In this document: positions 46,456-54,902 of the stretch, piece by piece | Layout: the number at the start of each line of letters is the position of its first letter | Position numbering within the stretch: position 1 is the stretch's first letter | Assembly: GCF_023276405.1 (NCBI RefSeq) | Contig: NZ_JALRMO010000001.1 | Span: 4,278,001-4,342,000 of the forward strand | Direction of reading: 5' to 3' | Origin: Paenibacillus hamazuiensis | GTDB taxonomy: Bacteria > Bacillota > Bacilli > Paenibacillales > NBRC-103111 | DNA: 64,000 bases | Made by a program: the position numbers and the translations under genes | The notes under the pieces: model-generated | What the model was told of the DNA's origin: nothing | Seen by the model: only the letters and a program-made list of their open reading frames with translations | Databases searched by the model: none

Positions 46456-47176
46456 GTCGGTTCCTCCGGTCTACGAGACAATGATTTAAAAACACCGCCA
46501 GGATGCTGAGCATCACTTTAAACATATAAATGATCGGTTTGAAGCCCGAGTGCATGCTGATGCCTTCCTTGCGCTCGCGGGAACCGATCGGAAACTCGCG
46601 AATCCGAAACCGGTTCAAAAGCATGTGGATAATAATATCCGCATCCGGATAATCGCTCGGGAAACGGCCTTTTTCCGAATAAAAGCGGAATACCTTTTCA
46701 TGCAGTCCGCGCAATCCTGAAGTCGGATCCGTCACCCTCGTTTGGGTCAAAGCAAAAATGATGGAGCGAAACGTGTTAATGGCCAGCTTCTTTCGCAGTC
46801 CGGGATCAAAATTCGGGTCGCCGAGAAACCGCGAACCGATCACGACGTCGGTATCGTTTTTTCTCATTTCGCCGATCAGCCGGATCAAATCCCCCGTAGC
46901 GTGCTGACCGTCCGCATCGAACTGCACGACGTAACGGTAGCCGCGTCTGGCCGCAAACTTGTAGCCGGACTGCAGCGCGGCTCCATACCCCAGATTGACC
47001 GGGTGATTGAGCACCCAGATCGGCGATGCGCCCGAAATGGCGGCTGTGCCATCCACCGAGCCGTCGTTCACAACGAGAATGTCGGCGCCTTGGACGGATT
47101 GAAGCAGATCGTGCAGCGTCGTACCTATGCTTTTTTCCTCATTAAACGCTGGTATGATGATCAGGGTTTCTGCCAT
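46448..47176 (-). CDS. Family 2 glycosyltransferase (polyprenyl-phosphate sugar synthase type)
   Basis: 242 residues from ATG 47176 (GGGGGG site). Motifs of the DPM/DPG group: TLIIIPAFNEEKSIGTTL, ILVVNDGSVDGTA, VVQFDADGQH (D-x-D), and RFLGDPNFDPGLRKK. It likely transfers a sugar from a nucleotide to polyprenyl phosphate, making the donor that GT-C enzymes use. It overlaps the MurJ gene by 16 bp and DUF2304 by 8 bp. Confidence 0.9.
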   Translation of the reverse strand: MAETLIIIPAFNEEKSIGTTLHDLLQSVQGADILVVNDGSVDGTAAISGASPIWVLNHPVNLGYGAALQSGYKFAARRGYRYVVQFDADGQHATGDLIRLIGEMRKNDTDVVIGSRFLGDPNFDPGLRKKLAINTFRSIIFALTQTRVTDPTSGLRGLHEKVFRFYSEKGRFPSDYPDADIIIHMLLNRFRIREFPIGSRERKEGISMHSGFKPIIYMFKVMLSILAVFLNHCLVDRRNRHA

Positions 47177-48729
47177 TGGATTTCCCCCCATAACCGATTA
47201 AACAGGTTGAATTTTAAAGACAGCACTAACAAAATTGTAGAATAAAGGGCAACCGCGGCCGTTAAAAACAGCAGGTTGTGAACGAACGACGACTCCCAGG
47301 CGGTACGTTTGACAAACGCCGCCAATCCGACTACCGATAGCGCCGCCGGAATGTTAAGGCTAATCATCAGCAAAGCCGGCTGTACGGCGGCCCGTATGTT
47401 GACCTGGCGATGCAGGGCCGCCGCAAAGCCCGCCGCACTGATGAATGCGCCCACCGCGGCACCGAAGCCGAGCCCGCGAACGCCGAATCTGGAACTGAAT
47501 GCGAAGTCGAGACCGATCGTCGCTGCCGTCGAGAGCACCGTCATCGCCGCGGATAAGGTGAGCGATTCGACAGCGAGGAAATATCTCAGCGCGATGACGC
47601 TGATCGACTGAAACACGATCGCCAGCGCATAGCCTTCCAGAATGCCGGAGGTCAGCTCTACGGAGGCACTGTCGAATGCGCCGCGCTCGAACAACAGCGA
47701 AACGATGGGCTCCCGCAGCAGCCACAGCAGCGCGGAAACCGGTATGGCGACAAACAGCACGCTGCTCAACGCACGAACGATCGTCGTTTGCAGTTCGCCC
47801 GTCCTGCCGTGCGCCAGCTGCTGCGCCAGCTTCGGCAGCATCACGACGCCGAAAGCCGACACGTACACCCATACCGGAAACTGCGCCAGCCGGTAGGCGA
47901 AATTAAGCGCGGCCACAGCTCCGGTTTCCGTTCTTGCCGCAAGATATCTTTCCGCCACGCCCACCGCCTGCGCCGCGAGCAGAATGAACGCATAGAAGGC
48001 GAACGATTGCCATAACTTGCGTTCATCCCGTTCCGCTTTTCCTTCAGCATCGGGAGAATCGTCCGCATGCCGTCGGAATACCTTGAGAAGCGGCAGCCAA
48101 ATCCAAACGGACATGGCGGTGGTCCCGGCCACAACGCCCCAGGCCGCGTAGCTCGCTCCTGCCGATTGGGGAACCTTGAAGAGCAGTGCGGCCCATACGG
48201 CCGCCAAAATGGCTGCGTTCACCAAGATCGGGGCTGTGACCGGTACGATAAATCGTTGGAGCGATTGATGAGCGCCCGCCCCGACCAACGCCGCGGGGTA
48301 TAACGCCATAATCGGCAGCACGATAAGGAGCAGCGGGTGAACCGTCTGCGCAAGCAGTCCCGTTCCCCCGCCGAGCCAAACCGAGATTTGTTTCGTCAGC
48401 GCCATGCAGCCTATCCAAAGCAGCACCGACCCGCCAAACATGATACCGGCAGTCCGCATCACGGAAGAGTTAAACGTTTTTCGCAGGCGTGAAGCGTACA
48501 GCTTGGCGAACGCAGGAACGCACACCGTGCCGATCGCGGTTCCGATAATGTTATTGCCCAGCGTGTCCGGCACGAAGTAAGCCAAGGTAAACGCATCCGC
48601 ATGCACGGACGTCCCAAGGTACATTGCCATGACGACATCGCGTACGAACGCCAATACCGCCCCGAGCGCATTGATCGCCGTGATGAGCAGCACGCTGTTT
48701 GTTGCCAGCTCCAGCAATCGCCTTCTCAT
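47161..48729 (-). CDS. MurJ/MviN-family lipid-linked sugar flippase
   Basis: 522 residues, about 14 helices. The start ATNSVLLITAINALGAVLAFVRDVVMAMYLG and the segment YFVPDTLGNNIIGTAIGTVCVPAFAKLY are characteristic of MurJ. It may flip lipid II, but its place within a sugar locus suggests a flippase for the polyprenyl-linked glycan. ATGA overlap with the deacetylase gene upstream. Confidence 0.88.
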   Translation of the reverse strand: MRRRLLELATNSVLLITAINALGAVLAFVRDVVMAMYLGTSVHADAFTLAYFVPDTLGNNIIGTAIGTVCVPAFAKLYASRLRKTFNSSVMRTAGIMFGGSVLLWIGCMALTKQISVWLGGGTGLLAQTVHPLLLIVLPIMALYPAALVGAGAHQSLQRFIVPVTAPILVNAAILAAVWAALLFKVPQSAGASYAAWGVVAGTTAMSVWIWLPLLKVFRRHADDSPDAEGKAERDERKLWQSFAFYAFILLAAQAVGVAERYLAARTETGAVAALNFAYRLAQFPVWVYVSAFGVVMLPKLAQQLAHGRTGELQTTIVRALSSVLFVAIPVSALLWLLREPIVSLLFERGAFDSASVELTSGILEGYALAIVFQSISVIALRYFLAVESLTLSAAMTVLSTAATIGLDFAFSSRFGVRGLGFGAAVGAFISAAGFAAALHRQVNIRAAVQPALLMISLNIPAALSVVGLAAFVKRTAWESSFVHNLLFLTAAVALYSTILLVLSLKFNLFNRLWGEIQWQKP

Positions 48730-49628
48730 GGCCGTATCCCCTCATGCCCCGGCTCGGGCACGCCGCTTCTCTGCAGCGAATGAAGCTCGAATTCAGGAAA
48801 CGAATGAGCTGCGATAAATTGCCCCATCGTCGTAAATGAGTAATGCTCCAGCAAAGTCGCTACCTTTTTCTCCATCGACCGCAGGTTGTAATATTGCGCG
48901 AGCTGAATCAGCGGCGGCAAGTTTTTCAGCCGGGGGAAATCCGGATCGAGCTCCCACGGATGAATATAAATCATCCCTACCCGCGTGGAATGGACGTGTC
49001 TCAACGCCCAGGAGGAAAACCAGGACGGCCAGAAGCGGAGGTAAAAACCTCCGGAAAACGGAATCGTCGCCCCGCCCCATTTCAGCACGGTGGACGGAAT
49101 TTCCAGCAAATTTAGCCGTCTCCCATCGACGACCGGACGAAACGGATGAACGGGCACGCCTTTGTTGCCGGATAGCGGAGTGCGAAACGGCTGTAAACTG
49201 GAGTCGCAAACGATGCCCTCCTCCTCCATGATCGAAAGCGCTGCGTACCGGTCAGGAGAAATAGACCACGAGGGTGCCCGATAATACCGCACCGGCTCGC
49301 CCGTAATATATTGGAGCACATCGATCGAGAACCTCAGGTCGTCCCGAAACTGCCTTAACGACATGCGGTTGACCATCTGATGCCATCCGCCGTGCGACCC
49401 GATTTCATGGCCGGCTCTTTGAATTTCCCGCACCAGCCCGGGATGTTTTTGAGCGACACAGCCCAGCACGAAAAAAGTGGCACTAACCCCAAAACGGCCC
49501 AGCAGCTCGAGCACTTTCATCGTATTGCGATACACGCGGTCTTCGTAGGAAGACCAGGACGAGGGCTCAATGTTCAGCCCGTTCGTCTGGTACCAATCTT
49601 CCACGTCTACGGTAAAAATGCTCGCCAT
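48726..49628 (-). CDS. Polysaccharide deacetylase with DUF3473-type C-terminus
   Basis: 300 residues. NodB motifs: TVDVEDW (catalytic Asp and metal Asp), SHGGWHQ (two metal His), RAPSWSIS (Arg). The C-terminal half (PSWFSSWALRHVHSTRVGMIYIHPWELDPDFPRL) matches the extension found in XrtA/PEP-CTERM and related polysaccharide loci. It removes acetyl groups from amino sugars. No signal peptide, so it would act in the cytoplasm or on the inner side. Coupled to the MurJ gene. Confidence 0.9.
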   Translation of the reverse strand: MASIFTVDVEDWYQTNGLNIEPSSWSSYEDRVYRNTMKVLELLGRFGVSATFFVLGCVAQKHPGLVREIQRAGHEIGSHGGWHQMVNRMSLRQFRDDLRFSIDVLQYITGEPVRYYRAPSWSISPDRYAALSIMEEEGIVCDSSLQPFRTPLSGNKGVPVHPFRPVVDGRRLNLLEIPSTVLKWGGATIPFSGGFYLRFWPSWFSSWALRHVHSTRVGMIYIHPWELDPDFPRLKNLPPLIQLAQYYNLRSMEKKVATLLEHYSFTTMGQFIAAHSFPEFELHSLQRSGVPEPGHEGIRP

Positions 49629-49670
49629 GACGCCATCCCTCCGTTTCCTTGTAAAAGTTAGTGCTGTCTG

Positions 49671-51734
49671 CTACCAAACTCCCACCTCTTCTTCAGGCAG
49701 CTTCGGCAGCTCGGCAGGGGGCGTTCCCGCTGACTGCCTGAGGTGATATACCTTGAATTGAGGGGAATCGTAATAAACGGACATCTTGTCCGGATACCGT
49801 TTCATGTACCACTGAACCCAGTTGTTCAGCTTCGCTTCGAGAATGACCCGGTTGTTGCTGCGGTAATAAAAATCCGCCAAATCTCCTTCGACCGGGCCGG
49901 GAAACGGCTTTGTCGCATCCGACGGGGCGATTTCCTTCCCTCCGACAAGCGGCTTCGTTTCTACGAAGAAAAAGACGTGCGCCGTCGGAAATCCGACCTT
50001 CTCTTTGCTGCCGGGGCTAATATTTTGCACGAATTCCCACAGGTTCGTATGGTATCCGAAAGCTTCGACCAAAGGATACTCCTCCACGGGGGAAACGATC
50101 GTCCAATTGCCCGCTTCAAACTCATTTTTGATGTGCAGATACGCTTGCACCGACTCATCGTATTGATACCTGTAGCCAATCGGAACCTTGACCGTTTGAC
50201 CGGTCATAACGATAAATCCGGCAAAAAGCATTGCCGCCGCCGCGATGATATACCGCTTGTATGTACCTGCATCCATCAAACGATCGAGCGCAAGCAAGGC
50301 CAACCCGCACAGATTAGCCGCCAGCAGCGAAAAAAACACCCCCATACGGTCCGGAGGAACGAGCATCGGAAGCCCGATCTCCTTCGCCTTGTACATCATA
50401 AAAAAAAGGACGTTGATAAGTATAAAGACGGGAAGCCCGGTTTCCCGCTGCTTTAGCCGCCCTCGACGAATGATGTACACCCCCGTTGCAAGCAAGGCAG
50501 CGAATGCGGCCGAAAGCAGGATAACGCCATTCGGTCCTGCAGCGAAGTCGGACCAAAGCCGGGAGAACGAAGGCGACTTTTCCCCTGCCTGGACACTGTT
50601 TACGACATAATCAAAAGAGCTTGCGTAGAACGGAATGCCCAGCAGCCGTCCGATCCCTATCGGCAGCAGCCCGATCGCTCCCGCTCCCGCCAAGTAGGCA
50701 AACACCGTCCATAGCTGCCGGCGCCGCCAAATCCGGTATGCATAAATAACTCCTGCAACCGCCATCGCGACGCCAAGGCATGCCGTGCTGAAAGGGTGCA
50801 TAAGCAGCGTCAGCAGCAAGCATTCGGCCGCGAGCAGCAAATGATGCTTGCTGCCGTAACGGCAAAATAGCACCCAATAGACGAGGCCCGGCAGAACGAA
50901 GACGGCGGCATATTCCATCGGCAGTGCGGACAGCTGCCTCCATACGTAGGAAGGAAGTGCGGCAAATCCGGTATAGACGAACATCGCTATAAATACGCCG
51001 TACGGATTAGCCCCGAACTTTCTGACCGAATGACCTACCGAAAGCACGATCAGTATGCCGGCGATCGGTCCGATAAAACGGACGATGCCATACAGATCGA
51101 TCATAAAAAACCCGCTTATTGCCGATAAAACCGCTGGATAGCCCTGCGGATAAACCCCATCCACATAAAGGGTGTTTTTCAGCAAACTTTTCGCCCATTT
51201 CGCGTGAATGTATGGGTCGGAAGCGGCGAAATACAGATGGGCAAAAGCATGATGAAAGCGCACATAAGCCGCATACCCCAAGGTGACGGCTATCAAAGCG
51301 GCGGCGAGCGGATACTTCCTGATCCGGCGGATCATATGCTGCATCAGCGCTTTGGAGTTATTCCAAAGCTGTCCGAACCACAGCCTTGTCTGTCTCATAG
51401 AGCCGGGGACATCCTCCGAAACGTCGAAGATCTCCGTAACGACGCGCGTACCGTAATCGATCCGGGCGACGCCGAATTTTCTCCGCCAAAAATAAACGAA
51501 CCCCGCAACGCATACGGCGATAAGCGACAGCGTTTCGAACAGCTTCAATACGACGAGCAGGTGAACCGCAATGATGATGAATAAGGTCGAATGAATAAGC
51601 GGAATAAACAGCCTGTCGAGTATCGTATCGTCCTCTTCTTTAAATCTGGTAACCAAGGAAGGAAGAACTATGAACATAACGGTAAAGGAAAAAGCGACTT
51701 TAATAAACATAAGCGACGAGGCGCCCGGTTCCAT
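49671..51734 (-). CDS. GT-C-like integral membrane glycosyltransferase, paralog 3
   Basis: 687 residues, about 12 helices. Distant relative of the proteins at 37616 and 39686: the first outside loop has AASDPYIHAKWAKSLL and DGVYPQGYPAVLSA, and the C-terminal soluble part has WTIVSPVEEYPLVEAFGYH and FKVYHLRQSA. DPYIH recalls the DPYYH-like motif of STT3. It is the inferred polymerase or transferase of the operon. GGAAGGAGGGATATAACGT precedes ATG. Confidence 0.72.
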   Translation of the reverse strand: MEPGASSLMFIKVAFSFTVMFIVLPSLVTRFKEEDDTILDRLFIPLIHSTLFIIIAVHLLVVLKLFETLSLIAVCVAGFVYFWRRKFGVARIDYGTRVVTEIFDVSEDVPGSMRQTRLWFGQLWNNSKALMQHMIRRIRKYPLAAALIAVTLGYAAYVRFHHAFAHLYFAASDPYIHAKWAKSLLKNTLYVDGVYPQGYPAVLSAISGFFMIDLYGIVRFIGPIAGILIVLSVGHSVRKFGANPYGVFIAMFVYTGFAALPSYVWRQLSALPMEYAAVFVLPGLVYWVLFCRYGSKHHLLLAAECLLLTLLMHPFSTACLGVAMAVAGVIYAYRIWRRRQLWTVFAYLAGAGAIGLLPIGIGRLLGIPFYASSFDYVVNSVQAGEKSPSFSRLWSDFAAGPNGVILLSAAFAALLATGVYIIRRGRLKQRETGLPVFILINVLFFMMYKAKEIGLPMLVPPDRMGVFFSLLAANLCGLALLALDRLMDAGTYKRYIIAAAAMLFAGFIVMTGQTVKVPIGYRYQYDESVQAYLHIKNEFEAGNWTIVSPVEEYPLVEAFGYHTNLWEFVQNISPGSKEKVGFPTAHVFFFVETKPLVGGKEIAPSDATKPFPGPVEGDLADFYYRSNNRVILEAKLNNWVQWYMKRYPDKMSVYYDSPQFKVYHLRQSAGTPPAELPKLPEEEVGVW

Positions 51735-51794
51735 ACGTTATATCCCTCCTTCCTTGCTCAATGTGAAGCGGTCCCCGGGTCCGAATGTCTTCAT

Positions 51795-53408
51795 TTACGA
51801 CGCCGCGTACAAATAATAGTCGAGATTGCGGAACACCTTGATGACGTTGCGCGTGGATAAAATCATGAAGACGGCGGCTCCAAGAAAAAGGCCGAATACG
51901 GCATACTCGTAACTGAGCCAGCGGCTTAGCAAAAATCCCGTTGTCACATTAAGCAGAAGAGCAGGCCAGATGGCACTAAGCACCAGATAAGGCTGCGACA
52001 GCGAGAACAGAATGATCGCATTCATCAGCGCCATAGCCAATAACATGTAGGACACGAGCGCAACGATAAATACGAAATGCGTCAGATCGCTGCCGAACAA
52101 CGTTTTGCCGATAGGAATGTCAAGCTTGTAGAATACCATTTTAAGCGTAAAATAGAGCGCGACGGCGCTGACCGCCGCAATGCTTCCGATGGTAAGCAGC
52201 CTCCGGTAGTAGATCACGCGGAACGTCGTGTTCATGACATCGGTTTCGTCTCCCCAGTAACTCTTTTGGCTTATTTCCACGTCCATCATCAGCTTGGTGA
52301 GCACCACCTCCGCGATCCCCATCGGCACGATCAGCACGAGCAGCGCAAAGTCAAGCCCGAGCTCGTATTCTCCGCGAAACCATATTAAAAAAGGCATCGT
52401 GAATTTGTTATTGGTCGACCAAGCCATCACCCGGTCAACGTACAAAAGCGAGAAATACATGAATCCGTACAGAAAATAAGGCATGATGGAGTAAAGCGTG
52501 ACGGACATTTTCGGAAGCTGCGGCTGAATGCCTTTCTCTCCTCGTTTCTCGGCCTGCTTGAACAGCCAGACGACGATCGCAATGCTGATCATTGAGACAA
52601 AAAGCAAGGAGATCAGCTGCGACAATATAATGTTCACGCCAACCCATTTAAAGAGCACGAATACGATCCCGATCCCGAACGCAATAAGCCCGGAAAACAG
52701 CAGCTCTTTCTTGAGAATGTACATGACCGTCACCGACAGCCAGATCGTGTTCAAAAAGAAAAAATATAAGATGATGACGCCCACCATTTTAAACGGGAAC
52801 ATCTGTATAACCGTATTCAGGACAAAAAACAGCGCGCAAAGCAGAAGACAGACAATAAAACCGCTGCCGATAAAATGAAACGTCGTCCGCCTGGCCATGT
52901 TGTAGTAACCTTGGATAATATAGAAAAATCCCCGCCTTGCAATAGCCTGAGTAAAGCCCCCGACCGTTACAAAACTGAGGATTGTACCGATGGCGATAGC
53001 CGTTGCGAGCTCGACCGACAAATTTTCATATGACCATAACGAAAATTTCAAAGAAAGCATGGAGATGACGGAGATCGCCATCGGGATGGCAAAAAGCACC
53101 CCCCGCAGAAACGTCCGCGTGAGCGACACGATCAATTGCGTCAGCGACATCGGATCGACTTTGGAGAACGGCGTGTACTTCGCCTTCGCATGGCTTCGCT
53201 CCCAGAGGTCCGATGCCAGCTCGAATACGTCCTCGACGCCGAAGGTTTGCGCCGCCCGCAAATCGTTCCAACCGAGCGATTCCAGAATTGCGGCGATTTC
53301 GTAACGGTCTTCCGGCTGCATGTGCTTTTCCAGCACTTCCTCCAGAAGCCGCTCCAGCATCGCATCTTTGTCCGGCACCTGGCTTTCCGCCGCTATGCTC
53401 AAATTCAT
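51795..53408 (-). CDS. pelG: PelG-like multi-helix membrane protein
   Basis: 537 residues: a soluble N-terminus of ~75 residues (MLERLLEEVLEKHMQPEDRYEIAAILESLG) and about 12 membrane helices. The central part PYFLYGFMYFSLLYVDRVMAWS resembles the PelG segment around its conserved Tyr-Gly/Asp-Lys region, and the position next to a PelF-type GT supports it. PelG is the inner-membrane transport component of Pel. The extra N-terminus and the low similarity make this a tentative name. It is 4 bp after the coiled-coil gene. Confidence 0.6.
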   Translation of the reverse strand: MNLSIAAESQVPDKDAMLERLLEEVLEKHMQPEDRYEIAAILESLGWNDLRAAQTFGVEDVFELASDLWERSHAKAKYTPFSKVDPMSLTQLIVSLTRTFLRGVLFAIPMAISVISMLSLKFSLWSYENLSVELATAIAIGTILSFVTVGGFTQAIARRGFFYIIQGYYNMARRTTFHFIGSGFIVCLLLCALFFVLNTVIQMFPFKMVGVIILYFFFLNTIWLSVTVMYILKKELLFSGLIAFGIGIVFVLFKWVGVNIILSQLISLLFVSMISIAIVVWLFKQAEKRGEKGIQPQLPKMSVTLYSIMPYFLYGFMYFSLLYVDRVMAWSTNNKFTMPFLIWFRGEYELGLDFALLVLIVPMGIAEVVLTKLMMDVEISQKSYWGDETDVMNTTFRVIYYRRLLTIGSIAAVSAVALYFTLKMVFYKLDIPIGKTLFGSDLTHFVFIVALVSYMLLAMALMNAIILFSLSQPYLVLSAIWPALLLNVTTGFLLSRWLSYEYAVFGLFLGAAVFMILSTRNVIKVFRNLDYYLYAAS

Positions 53409-53411
53409 CCG

Positions 53412-54863
53412 TTACTCCCCCAACCCCGGAACAATCATATTTACGATCAGTTCCGCGAGCTTTCCTTCGCGGTCGGCCTGCACCATTACCTCTTCGGTAA
53501 TCGGCTCATTTTTGGCAACGATCAGCCGATTGCTGCGATCGTACAAATCGGCTCCGGCCAATTTTCCCAAAATGTATTTGCGGCGAAGGTGACGAATTTC
53601 TTCGGTAACCGCTTCGCTTCCGCCGGTCGCCGCCGGTCCTGCCGGTGCCGGTGCCGCTTCGGTCCGCTGGACCGGAGCCGGCTCATTTTTCTTTTCCTCG
53701 GCGGCGGGAGGATCGGCGGATGTCGGACTGCTTGGCGGAGCCGGCTTGACACCCGGCTGTCGCAGCGGCTCCATGCCGACGGCGGAACCTGCCGCGATTG
53801 CGGCAGGTTCCGCTTCGCTTGCAAAAAATCCGGTTTCCGTTCTGGCGACGTCCATCATGTCGGCCGCTTCCGCGGGCTCCAGCGCCGCAGAGCCGAAAGC
53901 GATTCGGCTGTCCGTGATCGCCTCCAAATATTCGTCCGCATTGTCCCAAAACCCCATACCGACCGCTTTGGGCTTAGGCTGCGCCGCTTCATGCAGCGTT
54001 TCCGGCCGTACCTCGCGCGGGGCGGCCACCGCTTGAACAGCCGGTTCTTCCGCACGTTTCCGAAACGTGATCACCTTTCCGCCGGTCGCTATCGGCGAAG
54101 ACAATGTTTCTCCAGGTGCGGCGGAAGCCGGCGCGGCCTCCTTCAAAGCCGTTTCTTCTTCCATGCGGACCGCTTCTTCCGAAGCCCCTGTCTTCTCCGC
54201 ATTTACGGCGTCAGGGATAGATGGAGCCTTCTCCGCCGGGATTTCCGTAGTAACTTCTAACGTTCCGGCTTCCGTGGACGGCAGTTCTTCCGAAGTTTCC
54301 GCCCGCTCAGCCGATTCGGCGGCTTCAAACGATTCCGCCGGTTGAGCGGGTCCAGCCGTTTCGAATGCTTCCGCCGATTCGACCGGGGCAGCCGCTTCAG
54401 CAGCTACAACCGGCCGTTCCGGCTCAAATGCCGGTTCCGCCGGCATATCCAGCAGCTCCTCCGGAATGCTGCTTCCGACCTCGGCTCGCAGCGCACCAAT
54501 CTGCTCATGCAGCTCCATAAGCTGTTTTTCTTGAAGCTGCTTCAGCTTATGTAAATGCCGTTTAACCGATCTTCTGTTCAATCCGAACAGCACCGTCTTG
54601 AATTCCTTCGGCTCCCAGATTGGAAGATCCTTTCCAGTTTCGGCAATCGGCCGATGATGCTTCACCGGATTTGCCCGGTCCGGGCGAACAACGCCGCCTC
54701 TCTCCGTCGGTGCGCTGTGCCCGCGATTTTCGGCGAGAAGACGCTCAAGCTCGTCTTCCAACGATTTTTTCGTTTCCGTAAACAGGGTTTCCAGCGATGA
54801 GAAATGCCGGAGAACCTCATCTTTTTTATAACCGATCAGCGATCGTTTCCATCTCATTCTCAT
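53412..54863 (-). CDS. DivIVA-like coiled-coil protein of a polysaccharide operon
   Basis: 483 residues from ATG 54863 (AAAAGGAGGGGCCCGC). Start RSLIGYKKDEVLRHFSSLE resembles the DivIVA/GpsB N-terminus, then a coiled coil (FTETKKSLEDELERLLAEN), a second short coiled coil (HLHKLKQLQEKQLMELHEQ), a long Ala/Glu/Pro-rich disordered middle and a conserved end (GADLYDRSNRLIVAKNEPI). It lies between the PelF- and PelG-like genes with gaps of 39 and 3 bp. It might place the synthase at a site in the cell or bind a partner. Confidence 0.75.
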   Translation of the reverse strand: MRMRWKRSLIGYKKDEVLRHFSSLETLFTETKKSLEDELERLLAENRGHSAPTERGGVVRPDRANPVKHHRPIAETGKDLPIWEPKEFKTVLFGLNRRSVKRHLHKLKQLQEKQLMELHEQIGALRAEVGSSIPEELLDMPAEPAFEPERPVVAAEAAAPVESAEAFETAGPAQPAESFEAAESAERAETSEELPSTEAGTLEVTTEIPAEKAPSIPDAVNAEKTGASEEAVRMEEETALKEAAPASAAPGETLSSPIATGGKVITFRKRAEEPAVQAVAAPREVRPETLHEAAQPKPKAVGMGFWDNADEYLEAITDSRIAFGSAALEPAEAADMMDVARTETGFFASEAEPAAIAAGSAVGMEPLRQPGVKPAPPSSPTSADPPAAEEKKNEPAPVQRTEAAPAPAGPAATGGSEAVTEEIRHLRRKYILGKLAGADLYDRSNRLIVAKNEPITEEVMVQADREGKLAELIVNMIVPGLGE

Positions 54864-54902
54864 GCGGGCCCCTCCTTTTCCGTATATTCGTTGCAGCACG
54901 CT

